Shown here: positions 18,501 to 27,400 of the stretch, piece by piece | Numbering within the stretch: position 1 is the first letter of the stretch | Layout of the letters: each line of letters opens with the position of its first letter | Assembly: GCA_017936885.1 (NCBI GenBank) | Contig: JAGBEO010000010.1 | Span: 103,677 to 167,676 of the forward strand | Direction: 5' to 3' | DNA length: 64,000 bases | Origin: Lachnospiraceae bacterium | GTDB taxonomy: Bacteria > Bacillota > Clostridia > Lachnospirales > Lachnospiraceae | The notes under the pieces: generated by a model | Database searches by the model: none | What the model was told of the DNA's origin: nothing | Seen by the model: only the letters and a program-made list of their open reading frames with translations | Position numbers and translations under genes: made by a program

Positions 18501-19388
18501 TTCCCTTATACGGCTGAAAAAGATAAGAGTCCGGTAGATTCCAAGCTTTATGATACGAACGATATCTATGTATGTAAGAACAAAGTGGCAAAACCGACCG
18601 TATTTATTCCGGTATTCCCGGGTACCAACTGTGAGTATGACAGCGCTAAGGCGTTTGAAAGAGCCGGTGCGGATGTGATTACGAAGGTATTTAAGAATCT
18701 GACGGCGGAAGATATCAGAGAGAGCGTGGAGATTTTTGAACAGGCAATCGGACAGGCGCAGATCATCATGTTCCCCGGCGGCTTTTCCGCAGGTGATGAA
18801 CCGGACGGTTCCGCGAAATTCTTTGCGACCGCATTCCAGAATGCGAAGATCAAAGAAGCTGTCATGAAGTTATTGAACGAGAGAGACGGTCTGGCACTGG
18901 GTATCTGTAACGGTTTCCAGGCACTCATTAAGCTGGGGCTTGTTCCTTACGGTGAGATTACGGGACAGAAAGAGGATTCCCCGACTCTGACCTTCAATAC
19001 GGTAAACCGTCATATTTCTAAGATGGCATACATTAAGGTTGTTTCCAATAAATCTCCCTGGTTACAGGGTGCAACATTGGGCACGACTTATGTAAACCCA
19101 GCTTCCCATGGAGAGGGACGTTTCGTTGCACCGAAGGAGTGGATTGATAAGTTGTTCGCAAACGGACAGGTTGCGACCCAGTATGCGGATATCAACGGAA
19201 ACGTATCTATGGATGAAGAGTGGAACATCAACGGTTCCTATGCTTCGATCGAGGGTATCACATCTCCTGACGGACGCTGCCTTGGCAAGATGGCACATTC
19301 CGAGAGACGGGGCGACGGCGTTGCGATCAATATCTATGGCGAGCAGGATTTGAAGATTTTTGAATCCGGCGTGGGATATTTTAAATAA
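15588..19388 (+). CDS. purL: phosphoribosylformylglycinamidine synthase, single chain
   Basis: About 1266 residues from ATG 15588, which follows TATGGAGGAA; the longer frame from 15546 lacks a ribosome binding site. It converts FGAR, glutamine and ATP to FGAM in purine synthesis. The order is: an N-terminal PurS-like and linker region, duplicated ATP-binding AIR-synthase-like halves (THNHPTEIEPFGGAATCLGG, GGKDSMSGT), and a C-terminal glutamine amidotransferase with nucleophile Cys in LGICNGFQALIKLG and the histidine region NPASHGEG. This fused form is the clade-II FGAM synthase common in Clostridia, rather than separate purS, purQ and purL. It stands alone here; purC lies 13.6 kb away. Confidence 0.97.
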   Translation: MGNVKRIYVEKKEPFAVKAKELKEEIGSYLGINGVKDVRVFIRYDVENLSDEVFAKACKTVFSEPPVDILYEETIDIPTDGKVFSVEYLPGQFDQRADSAVQCVKFLKEDEEPIIKTAVTYLVTGSVSDDEFEKIKAYCINPVDSRETDMVKPDTLVTVYDEPADVAVFEGFETMPEAELKKLYDSLGLAMTFKDFQHIQNYYHGEEHRDPTMTEIRVLDTYWSDHCRHTTFSTELKDVVFADGYYQTPIKKTYENYLATREEIFAGRDDKFVCLMDLALMGMRKLKKDGKLEDMEQSDEINACSVVVPVEMDYGNGPVTEEWLVFFKNETHNHPTEIEPFGGAATCLGGAIRDPLSGRGYVYQAMRVTGAADPTVPVADTLKGKLSQKKLVRGAASGYSSYGNQIGLATGLVKEIYHPDYVAKRMEIGAVMGAAPRKNVIRETSDPDDIIILLGGRTGRDGCGGATGSSKVHTESSIETCGAEVQKGNAPTERKIQRLFRREEVSKLIKKCNDFGAGGVSVAIGELADGLVVDLDKVPKKYAGLDGTELAISESQERMAVVVAPKDVDAFLGYAAEENLEAIAVAVVTKEPRLVLKWRGKEIVNISRAFLDTNGAHQETSVAVDMPEEKDNYLKKIATPAVDEALQQGDVKKAWLSLLNDLNVCSQKGLVEMFDASIGAGSVYMPYGGKYQLTETQAMVAKLPVLQGKTDTVTMMSYGFDPYLSSWSPYHGAIYAVTESMAKIVANGGDYKTIRFTFQEYFRRMTEDASRWSQPFAALLGAYDAQIGYGLPSIGGKDSMSGTFNDIDVPPTLVSFAVDISKKQNIISPELKKAGDKLVRFEIAKDEYDLPVYEKVMQVYDKILTLMSEGKITAAYALDAKGVAAAISKMAFGNKLGVAVEKDLAAEELFANGLGEIIAEMPVTAVDALGSLGLAYTVIGTVTEDTAFTYGDVTVTMEEALEAWTSKLDKVFPYTAEKDKSPVDSKLYDTNDIYVCKNKVAKPTVFIPVFPGTNCEYDSAKAFERAGADVITKVFKNLTAEDIRESVEIFEQAIGQAQIIMFPGGFSAGDEPDGSAKFFATAFQNAKIKEAVMKLLNERDGLALGICNGFQALIKLGLVPYGEITGQKEDSPTLTFNTVNRHISKMAYIKVVSNKSPWLQGATLGTTYVNPASHGEGRFVAPKEWIDKLFANGQVATQYADINGNVSMDEEWNINGSYASIEGITSPDGRCLGKMAHSERRGDGVAINIYGEQDLKIFESGVGYFK

Positions 19389-19451
19389 GAGGGTTATGAT
19401 ACGAAGAAGTGTAACAAAAACAATTCTTTTGAACCAACAGGAAAACCGGAC

Positions 19452-19622
19452 ATGTTGATTCTTGTGGATGAAAAAGACCCCTCACATTCCCTGAAACCAC
19501 AGTCCAAGGAAAATCATCAGTGGGCGGTGGGGACCACGATCATTCTCCTTCTGACGGGTATCATTCCGATTCTTGGAAGCGCGATAGCCATCGGTGCTTT
19601 ATTGATCTGCTTCACGGAATAG
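19452..19622 (+). CDS. possible 56-residue single-pass membrane protein
   Basis: Starting at ATG 19452 the frame encodes a polar N-terminus (VDEKDPSHSLKPQSKENHQW) and then one hydrophobic helix (TTIILLLTGIIPILGSAIAI). The frame stays open upstream to 19389 with no good start, and no clear ribosome binding site precedes the ATG (only GGAAAA). It could be a real small membrane protein or the remnant of a longer gene cut off at the purL stop. No function can be assigned. Confidence 0.45.
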   Translation: MLILVDEKDPSHSLKPQSKENHQWAVGTTIILLLTGIIPILGSAIAIGALLICFTE

Positions 19623-19755
19623 GGGGCAGATCAAGGCATACCGGGGAATAAGAGTAGAGCAGAACAGTCTTGTAGAGAAGAAAGCTTTTCTATAAGGCTG
19701 TTTTATATTGGAAATTTATTTATTATCGACGGCATAAAGATGTCAAAATCTGGTG

Positions 19756-19905
19756 ATGATTCATGTAAAGGAGTTTTTTCGTATACAGTTGACAGTGAAT
19801 CCTAAAACCGAAGAGTTGGGACAGCAAATACATAAAATCCGTGACAAAGACCTTAAAGGAATGTATAATATAAATGTCCTATTCCCCAAAAAGGCCTCAA
19901 AATAA
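19756..19905 (+). CDS. possible 49-residue ORF upstream of ATPase
   Basis: From ATG 19756 a 49-codon frame encodes a basic, soluble peptide (MIHVKEFFRIQLTVNPKTEE at its start). It has AT-rich codon use like the ATPase gene that follows, and ends inside an inverted repeat just before that gene. A ribosome binding site is not convincing, and TTG or GTG starts inside are possible. It may be a leader peptide, a fragment of a decayed gene, or chance. Confidence 0.3.
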   Translation: MIHVKEFFRIQLTVNPKTEELGQQIHKIRDKDLKGMYNINVLFPKKASK

Positions 19906-19915
19906 AATTTGGGGA
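19883..19915 (+). promoter_or_regulatory. inverted repeat before the ATPase gene
   Basis: TCCCCAAA and TTTGGGGA form 8-bp arms around a 17-base spacer, ending 16 bases before the ATPase ATG and overlapping the stop of the 49-codon ORF. It could be an operator or a stem that regulates translation. Confidence 0.5.
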
Positions 19916-19931
19916 GTACAAGGGAGGCGTT

Positions 19932-21149
19932 ATGGCAATAGAAAGAAAAAAATATATAGATTTTCTGCTGAAACAAAAAGATAAGGATATCGTGAAAATC
20001 ATTACTGGTATACGGCGTTGCGGAAAATCAACATTATTGTTTGAATTATTTTATGAAGAATTAAAAATGCTTGGCGTATCCGAAAATCATATTATTAAGA
20101 TTGCACTTGATAACATCCGCAATGAGGAACTATTGGATGCAAAAAAGCTTTATTTAGAAATTGAAAGAAAAATAAAAGATGAAGAGCGCTATTACATTTT
20201 CCTTGATGAAATTCAGTTAGTTAAGAATTTTGAAGACGTGGTAAATGGAATAAAAAGAGATTTTAATTGCGATGTATATATTACCGGATCTAACTCAGAG
20301 TTTTTATCATCAGATATTAGCACCAAATTCAGAGGACGTGGTGTAGAACTTCATGTGCAGCCATTTAGTTTTAAAGAGTTATGCCATTACTACCAAACTG
20401 ATAAATATCAGTTGTTTAATCAGTATATGTTATATGGAGGGATGCCATATCTGTTACAGGAAGAAGATGAGTTGTTTAAGAACAAGTATTTAAAGACTGT
20501 TGCAGAATCTGTTCAGATAAATGATATTATCGAACGTCATGGAATCAGAAATAAAGAAGTATTTCTGGCATTGGTGAAGCTTTTATGCTCGTCAATCGGT
20601 ACTTATGTTTCGAGCAGAAAAATAGCAGCTACTTTAAAAAGTAACGGATATGCCAGTGTAGACCATAAAACGATAGGTAATTATCTGGATTACATGTGCG
20701 ATGCATTTTTGTTTTATAAGGTGCAGAGATATGATATCAAGGGCAAGGCATATTTAAAAACACTTCACAAATATTATGTGTGTGACATCGGAATTCGAAA
20801 TGCAATGCTGAATTTCAGACAACTGGAACCGACCCATACGATTGAAAATATAGTATATCTGGAACTGATTCACAGAGGTTATATTGTTGATATAGGAAAT
20901 AACAATGATAAAGAAATAGATTTTATGGCAAAAGATATGAATAATACTTATTATATTCAGGTTTCGTATTCTGTGATCGACCCTGCTACAAGAGCACGGG
21001 AACTTGGTTCGTTTAAGAATCTTGATGATGGTTATAAAAAGATTGTCATTACCATGGATAATGATCCATTTACCAATTTGGAAAAAGGTTATAAAAAAGT
21101 AAATATTCTGGATTTTCTTTTGGACGAGAGTTGCTTAGAGAAAATTTAG
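19932..21149 (+). CDS. AAA-type ATPase with C-terminal DUF4143 domain
   Basis: A 405-residue cytoplasmic protein. The N-terminal half is an ATPase: Walker A GIRRCGKST at residues 26-34, Walker B FLDEIQ at 90-95, and sensor-like TGSNSEFLSSD. The second half matches the DUF4143 pattern (PFSFKELCHYY, YGGMP, then a C-terminal restriction-endonuclease-like segment with KEIDFMA and YYIQVSYS). These proteins are scattered accessory genes of unknown role. Codon use is more AT-rich than purL or carA on either side, and flanking intergenic DNA holds fragments, so lateral acquisition is likely. The ribosome binding site AGGGAGGCG supports the start. Confidence 0.88.
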   Translation: MAIERKKYIDFLLKQKDKDIVKIITGIRRCGKSTLLFELFYEELKMLGVSENHIIKIALDNIRNEELLDAKKLYLEIERKIKDEERYYIFLDEIQLVKNFEDVVNGIKRDFNCDVYITGSNSEFLSSDISTKFRGRGVELHVQPFSFKELCHYYQTDKYQLFNQYMLYGGMPYLLQEEDELFKNKYLKTVAESVQINDIIERHGIRNKEVFLALVKLLCSSIGTYVSSRKIAATLKSNGYASVDHKTIGNYLDYMCDAFLFYKVQRYDIKGKAYLKTLHKYYVCDIGIRNAMLNFRQLEPTHTIENIVYLELIHRGYIVDIGNNNDKEIDFMAKDMNNTYYIQVSYSVIDPATRARELGSFKNLDDGYKKIVITMDNDPFTNLEKGYKKVNILDFLLDESCLEKI

Positions 21150-21236
21150 CCATATAACTGAACCCATGACAAAAACTGACTTAGGGCATGAAATGTAATG
21201 TGCATCAGAATTGAGGGAAATAGTAAATTTATAACC

Positions 21237-21265
21237 TTGCAAGTAACCCATAAGCCCGATATAAT
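21237..21265 (+). promoter_or_regulatory. promoter of the zinc-ribbon gene
   Basis: TTGCAA (21237-21242) and TATAAT (21260-21265) are 17 bases apart. Transcription would begin near 21272 and include the hairpin at 21301-21333. Confidence 0.65.
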
Positions 21266-21300
21266 ATAATACTAAGGAAAGACTTGACACAAGGATATAC

Positions 21301-21333
21301 AGCTCCTCGGAAGCGTAAAGCTTCTGAGGAGCT
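21301..21333 (+). promoter_or_regulatory. 14-bp leader hairpin
   Basis: AGCTCCTCGGAAGC pairs completely (one G-U) with GCTTCTGAGGAGCT around loop GTAAA. It lies in the predicted 5' leader, 46 bases before the start codon. No T-run follows, so it is not an intrinsic terminator. Confidence 0.7.
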
Positions 21334-21379
21334 TGTGATGTACCATGGATGCCGTATCTGCGGCAGAATGAGAGGAATT

Positions 21380-23050
21380 ATGGGATTATTCAGAAAGAAC
21401 AAAGGCGATAAGAATAGCGAAGCAGCGCTGGAAAACAAAAATCCAAACCCACAGGAGAACAAAACCGCGGAAGGAAATGCAGCTTGGGAAACCGGAAATA
21501 CAACAGATAAAAAATCCACGGAAAGTACGCCGGAAGTGTCCTCCGGCGCATCCGGTTATCAGTTTGCACCGGGTGTGAAGTTAAAGGAATGCAAATACTG
21601 CCGCGTCATGATACCAAAGGCTGCTAAAATATGCCCCAACTGCAAAATGCGTCTGAAGAAACGCTGGCTGCGTAATCTGCTTCTTCTGTTGCTGCTGGCA
21701 GTACTGATCTTGGGTGGTGTGTACTGGTATCTCTATGAATATCAGGGGCAGATGGTATCTGTTATGTGGACCAGCAGCTCTGCTGTTCCTGCAGCGGAAG
21801 CGGAACAGACAACTGCGGCAGAGCCAACAGAAACGGATAAAACAGTCGTGACGGAGCAGACAACTGAGAAAACGGAATCAACGGCGGCAGCAGAGGCAGT
21901 TGTAGCAGAACAGTCTGAGGAGGCGCCAATGAAAACAGGAAATCATGATGCGGCGAAGGCAGACGATGGGAAGGTATCTGCAGACCCGGAAGAACAGGAA
22001 ATCATTGAGCCGGAAGTGACAGAGGAAGATATCTGCGGTGCAGATGGGCCGATTTTGGACTATGCGGATAAGAAGACAGTTGTTTTTCATGATTATTACG
22101 GACTGTTTGTATACGACAGAGAAGCAAAAGAGATGTCTGTTGCTGTTGATTTGGAAGCAATCGGCTGCCAGTATACGCAGGGGGATAATGCCTGTGAGGT
22201 GACTGTAGATGAAAAGGGCAGGAATGTGTATTTGCATCCGGTGAATGCAGACGAAATGTATGTGTTTGCAGTGGAAGAACAGACCCTGACCAAACAGCCT
22301 TATGCAGAGGAAGACCCGGAACAGATTTTTGAGCCGGAGCAGACGAAGGATTGCGTGGAGAATGATCCGACCGTATTTAGAAGCGCTTCCTGCGCAGAGC
22401 TTTCCAAAGGAACCTACCTGTATCTGGAAAGCGGCAGCGGTATGGCACTGGATCTGTGCTATGTGGTAGAGCAGAATGCGAAAGCCAAAGAAAGAACATA
22501 TCTTCTGCGGGATTACAGAACGCAGGAACATAATGTCGCAGAGGTAAAAGGGACGGATAGTGCAGAGAGTGTCAAGGAGAAAACATCCCCGGATATGCCG
22601 GCTGACGGCAGCGATGCAGAGGATGGGGATGCAGAGGAAATGAAGATGCTTGCAGGAGCTGAAGAATCGGAGCCGATAGATGTTTCTGCCTACACGGAAC
22701 CGGAGTTTAGGAATCTTTGCCAGAAGGTAAGTTATAAGGCATTGCTTCGCCAACAGGATATTTATTTGAATACAGGAGTCACTGTGGAACTGACGGTATT
22801 AAAGCAGGTGGACGGCGGACTCTTTGACGATAATATTTACTTTCTCTGTACAGCGCAGGAGGATGGCATACAGCGTTATTATATTGTTCGGGATGACAGG
22901 ACAGATGATGACTGGCCAATCTTAGAAGGGGATGTATTGCGGATTTACGGACAGTTATTCGGCACCTGCAAGGTTCCGGCGGAAATGGTTTCTTCACAGC
23001 CTGCCGTTCCGGCGTTGGCAATGTCATATTATGAATTGTTGGAGGAGTGA
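21380..23050 (+). CDS. zinc-ribbon, single-pass membrane protein
   Basis: About 556 residues from ATG 21380 (GAGGA just upstream, sequence MGLFRKNKGDKN); a longer frame from 21284 would run through the leader hairpin. A zinc ribbon (CKYCRVMIP then CPNCKMR) is followed by a transmembrane helix (LLLLLLLAVLILGGVYWYLY). After it come a Thr/Glu/Ala-rich low-complexity stretch, a domain with ILDYADKKTVVFHDYYGLFVYD, an acidic linker, and a C-terminal OB-like region (GVTVELTVLKQVDGG, RIYGQLFGTC). This layout is common among Clostridial envelope-associated proteins of unknown function. The ribbon is predicted cytoplasmic and the remainder extracellular. Confidence 0.8.
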   Translation: MGLFRKNKGDKNSEAALENKNPNPQENKTAEGNAAWETGNTTDKKSTESTPEVSSGASGYQFAPGVKLKECKYCRVMIPKAAKICPNCKMRLKKRWLRNLLLLLLLAVLILGGVYWYLYEYQGQMVSVMWTSSSAVPAAEAEQTTAAEPTETDKTVVTEQTTEKTESTAAAEAVVAEQSEEAPMKTGNHDAAKADDGKVSADPEEQEIIEPEVTEEDICGADGPILDYADKKTVVFHDYYGLFVYDREAKEMSVAVDLEAIGCQYTQGDNACEVTVDEKGRNVYLHPVNADEMYVFAVEEQTLTKQPYAEEDPEQIFEPEQTKDCVENDPTVFRSASCAELSKGTYLYLESGSGMALDLCYVVEQNAKAKERTYLLRDYRTQEHNVAEVKGTDSAESVKEKTSPDMPADGSDAEDGDAEEMKMLAGAEESEPIDVSAYTEPEFRNLCQKVSYKALLRQQDIYLNTGVTVELTVLKQVDGGLFDDNIYFLCTAQEDGIQRYYIVRDDRTDDDWPILEGDVLRIYGQLFGTCKVPAEMVSSQPAVPALAMSYYELLEE

Positions 23051-23166
23051 CAGACAGCGGCCAAGACAGGGACGGAAAATTTAGGCAGAAATGTCCTTTC
23101 TGGATGCAGGATGAAAACCGAAGCGAAAATGGAAAGAGGAAATTGAAGCGGAAATGGAAAGAATGA

Positions 23167-23195
23167 TTGAACAGGACAAGCTCTTGTGCTATAAT
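23167..23195 (+). promoter_or_regulatory. carAB promoter
   Basis: TTGAAC (23167-23172) and TATAAT (23190-23195) with a 17-base spacer, about 46 bases before carA. No PyrR-binding attenuator was recognised in the short leader. Confidence 0.7.
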
Positions 23196-23241
23196 TAAGC
23201 GATTATGCGAAAGAATATTTTGAGAGGAAACAGGTGACAGA

Positions 23242-24435
23242 ATGAAGGCATTTTTAATTTTGGAAGATGGCACTGTTTTTGAAGGAACTCATATCGGTGC
23301 ACAGAAAGAAATCATCAGTGAAATCGTTTTTAACACCTCTATGGCAGGATATCTGGAAGTGCTGACAGACCCGTCCTATGCTGGACAGGCAGTCTGTATG
23401 ACCTATCCGTTGATCGGTAATTACGGCATCTGCAAAGAGGACATGGAATCTAAGAAACCGTGGCCGGATGGTTTTATCGTCAGAGAACTGAGCAGAATCC
23501 CGAGTAATTTCAGATGCGATATGACGATTCAGGATTTCCTGTCTGAGAACGGTATTCCCGGCATTGCAGGGATTGATACGAGAGCGTTGACCAGAATCCT
23601 TCGTGAGAAGGGTACTATGAACGGTATGATCACCACCAATGAAAACTATCAGTTAGAAGAGATTCTTCCAAAATTAAAGACATATACAACAGGAAAGGTT
23701 GTTGATCTTGTAACCTGTCAAGAAAAATATACACTGACTGCCGCAAAGGAACTTTCCGATAACGGGCCGATTTCCGGCAGCTCCCAGTTTAAAAAGGAAG
23801 ATTATGAGAACGGCATCAGGGAGAAGAAACCCAGTATGGTGAGGGAACTAACAGGCAAAGGCTTGAAAGTAGCTTTGCTTGATCTGGGCGCAAAAGACAA
23901 CATTGCCAAATCTTTGGCAGCAAGAGGCTGTGAGGTAACGGTGTATCCCGCTTTTACCAAAGCGCAGGAGATTATCGATGCAAACCCAGACGGCATCATG
24001 TTAAGCAACGGACCCGGCGACCCGAAGGAATGTACGGAGATCATTGCCGAGATTAAGAAATTATACGATACGGATATTACGATTTTTGCAATCTGCTTAG
24101 GACATCAGTTGATGGCGCTTGCTACAGGAGCGGACACTTTTAAAATGAAATACGGTCATCGTGGCGGCAATCATCCGGTAAAGGATTTAGAGACCGGAAG
24201 AGTCTACATTTCTTCCCAGAATCATGGCTATGTTGTGGATATGGATAAGCTTGACCCGAACGTGGCGACTCCGGCATTCATCAATGTAAATGACGGCACA
24301 AATGAGGGACTTGCCTATACCGGCAAGAACATTTTCACCGTGCAGTTCCATCCGGAAGCATGTCCCGGCCCGCAGGATTCGGGAGATTTGTTTGATCGGT
24401 TTATCAAGATGATGAGGAGGGAGAAAGATGCCTAA
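23242..24435 (+). CDS. carA: carbamoyl-phosphate synthase small (glutaminase) subunit
   Basis: The 397-residue subunit hydrolyses glutamine and passes ammonia to CarB for carbamoyl phosphate, the precursor of arginine and pyrimidines. An N-terminal CPSase small-chain domain (EGTHIGAQKE, FNTSMAGYLEVLTDPSY) is followed by a class-I glutamine amidotransferase with nucleophile Cys285 in ICLGHQL and the histidine region QFHPEACPGP. The ATG follows GAGAGGAAACAGG. Its last bases overlap the carB start by 8 nt, so the two are translationally coupled. Confidence 0.97.
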   Translation: MKAFLILEDGTVFEGTHIGAQKEIISEIVFNTSMAGYLEVLTDPSYAGQAVCMTYPLIGNYGICKEDMESKKPWPDGFIVRELSRIPSNFRCDMTIQDFLSENGIPGIAGIDTRALTRILREKGTMNGMITTNENYQLEEILPKLKTYTTGKVVDLVTCQEKYTLTAAKELSDNGPISGSSQFKKEDYENGIREKKPSMVRELTGKGLKVALLDLGAKDNIAKSLAARGCEVTVYPAFTKAQEIIDANPDGIMLSNGPGDPKECTEIIAEIKKLYDTDITIFAICLGHQLMALATGADTFKMKYGHRGGNHPVKDLETGRVYISSQNHGYVVDMDKLDPNVATPAFINVNDGTNEGLAYTGKNIFTVQFHPEACPGPQDSGDLFDRFIKMMRREKDA

Positions 24436-27400
24436 GAATCCGAATGTAAAGAGAGTATTGGTGATCGGTTCCGGTCCGATTGTGATCGGGCAGGCGGCAG
24501 AATTTGATTATGCAGGTACACAGGCATGCCGTTCCTTAAAGGAAGAGGGCATGGAAGTTATTCTGGTTAATTCCAATCCGGCAACAATCATGACCGATGG
24601 CGATATTGCAGATAAAGTATATATTGAACCTTTGACAACAAAGGTGTTGGAACAGATTATTATCAAAGAAAAACCGGACAGTCTTTTGCCGAATATGGGC
24701 GGACAGGCGGGCTTAAATCTCGGTATGGAGCTGGATGAATCCGGTTTCCTTGCAGCTCATGGCGTTACCCTGCTTGGTACGACGGCTAAGACCATTAAGA
24801 AAGCGGAAGACCGTCTGGAATTTAAAGAAACCATGGAGAAGATCGGAGAGCCTTGTGCACCATCCCTTGTGGTAGAGAACATTGAGGATGGCGTGGCATT
24901 TGCGAATAAGATCGGTTATCCGGTGGTGCTTCGTCCGGCGTATACACTTGGTGGTTCCGGCGGCGGTATTGCCCACAATCAGGTGGAACTGGAGGAAATT
25001 CTGGCAAACGGTCTGCGTCTTTCCCGTGTGGGACAGGTTCTGGTGGAGCGCTGTATCGCAGGATGGAAAGAAATCGAATACGAAGTGATGCGTGACGGTG
25101 CAGGCAACTGTATCACCGTATGTAATATGGAAAATATTGATCCGGTCGGTGTGCATACCGGTGACAGTATCGTAGTAGCACCTTCTCAGACATTGGGAGA
25201 CAAGGAATACCAGATGCTTAGAAGCTCTGCGCTGAACATCATCAATGAGCTTGGCATCACAGGCGGATGTAATGTGCAGTTTGCCCTGCATCCTACCAGC
25301 TTTGAGTACTGTGTGATTGAGGTAAATCCTCGTGTGAGCCGTTCTTCGGCTCTGGCATCCAAGGCAACGGGTTACCCGATTGCCAAGGTCGCAGCCAAGA
25401 TCGCACTGGGCTATACATTGGATGAAATCAAAAATGCTATTACAGGCAAGACTTACGCAAGCTTTGAGCCGACACTGGATTACTGTGTTGTGAAGATTCC
25501 AAGACTGCCTTTTGACAAGTTCATTACGGCGAAGCGTACTCTGACAACACAGATGAAAGCAACCGGCGAGGTTATGAGCATCGGCAATAACTTCGAAGGT
25601 GCGCTGATGAAAGCGATCCGTTCTCTGGAACAGCATGTGGACTGCTTAAGAAGCTATGATTTCTCAGATCTGTCCAAAGAAGAATTGATCGACAGGCTGA
25701 AAATCGTGGATGACCAGAGAATCTATATTATTGCAGAGGCGATCCGCAAAGGCATCGACTATGATACCATTCATGAGATCACCATGGTAGATCATTGGTT
25801 TATCGATAAGATAGCGATTTTAACAGAAATGGAAGCGGCACTGGAACAAGGACCGCTTACTGTGGAACTGTTAAAAGAAGCAAAGAGAATCGAATTCCCG
25901 GATAATGTGATCGCCAGACTGACCGGCAAGACAGAAGAAGAAATCAAGCAGATGCGCTATGATAACGGTATCGTAGCTGCCTTCAAGATGGTTGACACCT
26001 GTGCGGCGGAATTTGCGGCAAGCACACCTTATTACTATTCCGTATTCGGTTCCGAGACAGAAGTGGTAGAGACGCACCCGAAGAAAAAGGTACTGGTACT
26101 TGGTTCCGGTCCGATCCGTATCGGACAGGGTATTGAATTTGATTACTGTTCCGTTCATGCTACCTGGGCATTTGCAAGAGAAGGCTATGAGACAATCATT
26201 ATCAACAATAACCCGGAGACAGTCAGCACGGACTTTGATATTGCGGACAAACTGTATTTCGAGCCTTTGACACCGGAAGATGTGGAGAACATCGTCAATG
26301 TGGAGAAACCGGACGGTGCGGTGGTACAGTTTGGCGGGCAGACAGCCATCAAGCTGACCGAGAGCCTGATGAAAATGGGTGTGCCGATCCTCGGAACCAA
26401 AGCTGAGGATGTGGATGCAGCGGAAGACAGAGAGTTATTCGATAAGATTCTGGAGGAGACAGAGATACCAAGAGCGGCAGGCGGTACTGTTTATACAGCA
26501 GAAGAAGCTAAGGCAGTGGCAAACAGACTGGGCTATCCGGTATTGGTTCGTCCTTCCTACGTACTGGGCGGACAGGGTATGCAGATTGCGATTTCCGATC
26601 AGGAGATCGAAGAATTTATGGCAGTCATCAACCGCTATGAGCAGGACCATCCGATTCTGGTAGATAAATATCTACAGGGTAAGGAATTAGAGGTAGATGC
26701 GGTATGTGATGGTACGGATATTCTGATTCCGGGTATCATGGAGCATATCGAGAGAACCGGTGTTCATTCCGGCGACAGTATTTCCGTCTACCCGGCACCC
26801 ACAGTCAGCGAGAAGGTTAAAGAGACCATTGCGGAATATTCCAGAAGACTGGCAAAGGCACTGCACGTTATCGGTTTGATCAACATTCAGTTTATTGCGG
26901 TGGGGGATGAGGTTTATGTGATTGAAGTAAATCCCCGTTCTTCCCGTACCGTACCTTATATCAGTAAAGTAACAGGCATTCCGATTGTGGACTTGGCAAC
27001 AGAGGTTATCATCGGCAAGAAAATCCGCGATCTCGGGTATGAGCCGGGCTTACAGCCGGCGGCAGATTATTTTGCCATTAAGATGCCGGTATTCTCTTTT
27101 GAGAAAATCCGTGGTGCGGAGATCAGCTTGGGACCGGAAATGAAATCTACCGGAGAGTGTCTTGGTATTGCAAGGACATTTAACGAAGCATTATATAAAG
27201 CATTCCTCGGTGCAGGCGTGAATCTGCCCAAGCATAAGCAGATGATCATTACCGTCAAGGATGCGGATAAGGGAGAGGCAATCGAGGTAGCCCGCCGTTT
27301 TGAGAAGCTTGGTTATACGATCTATGCGACCAGAAGTACGGCCGCTGCATTAAATGATGCCGGTGTGAAGGCAAGGAAGGTTAATAAGATTCAGCAGGAA

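Noticed and set aside
23051-23241. possible PyrR or arginine attenuator before carA
   Set aside because: Only a promoter is seen; there is no terminator/antiterminator pair in the short leader.
24713-25636. 307-residue open frame on the minus strand inside carB
   Set aside because: Shadow of the carB reading frame; the translated sequence is Cys/His-rich nonsense typical of such shadows.
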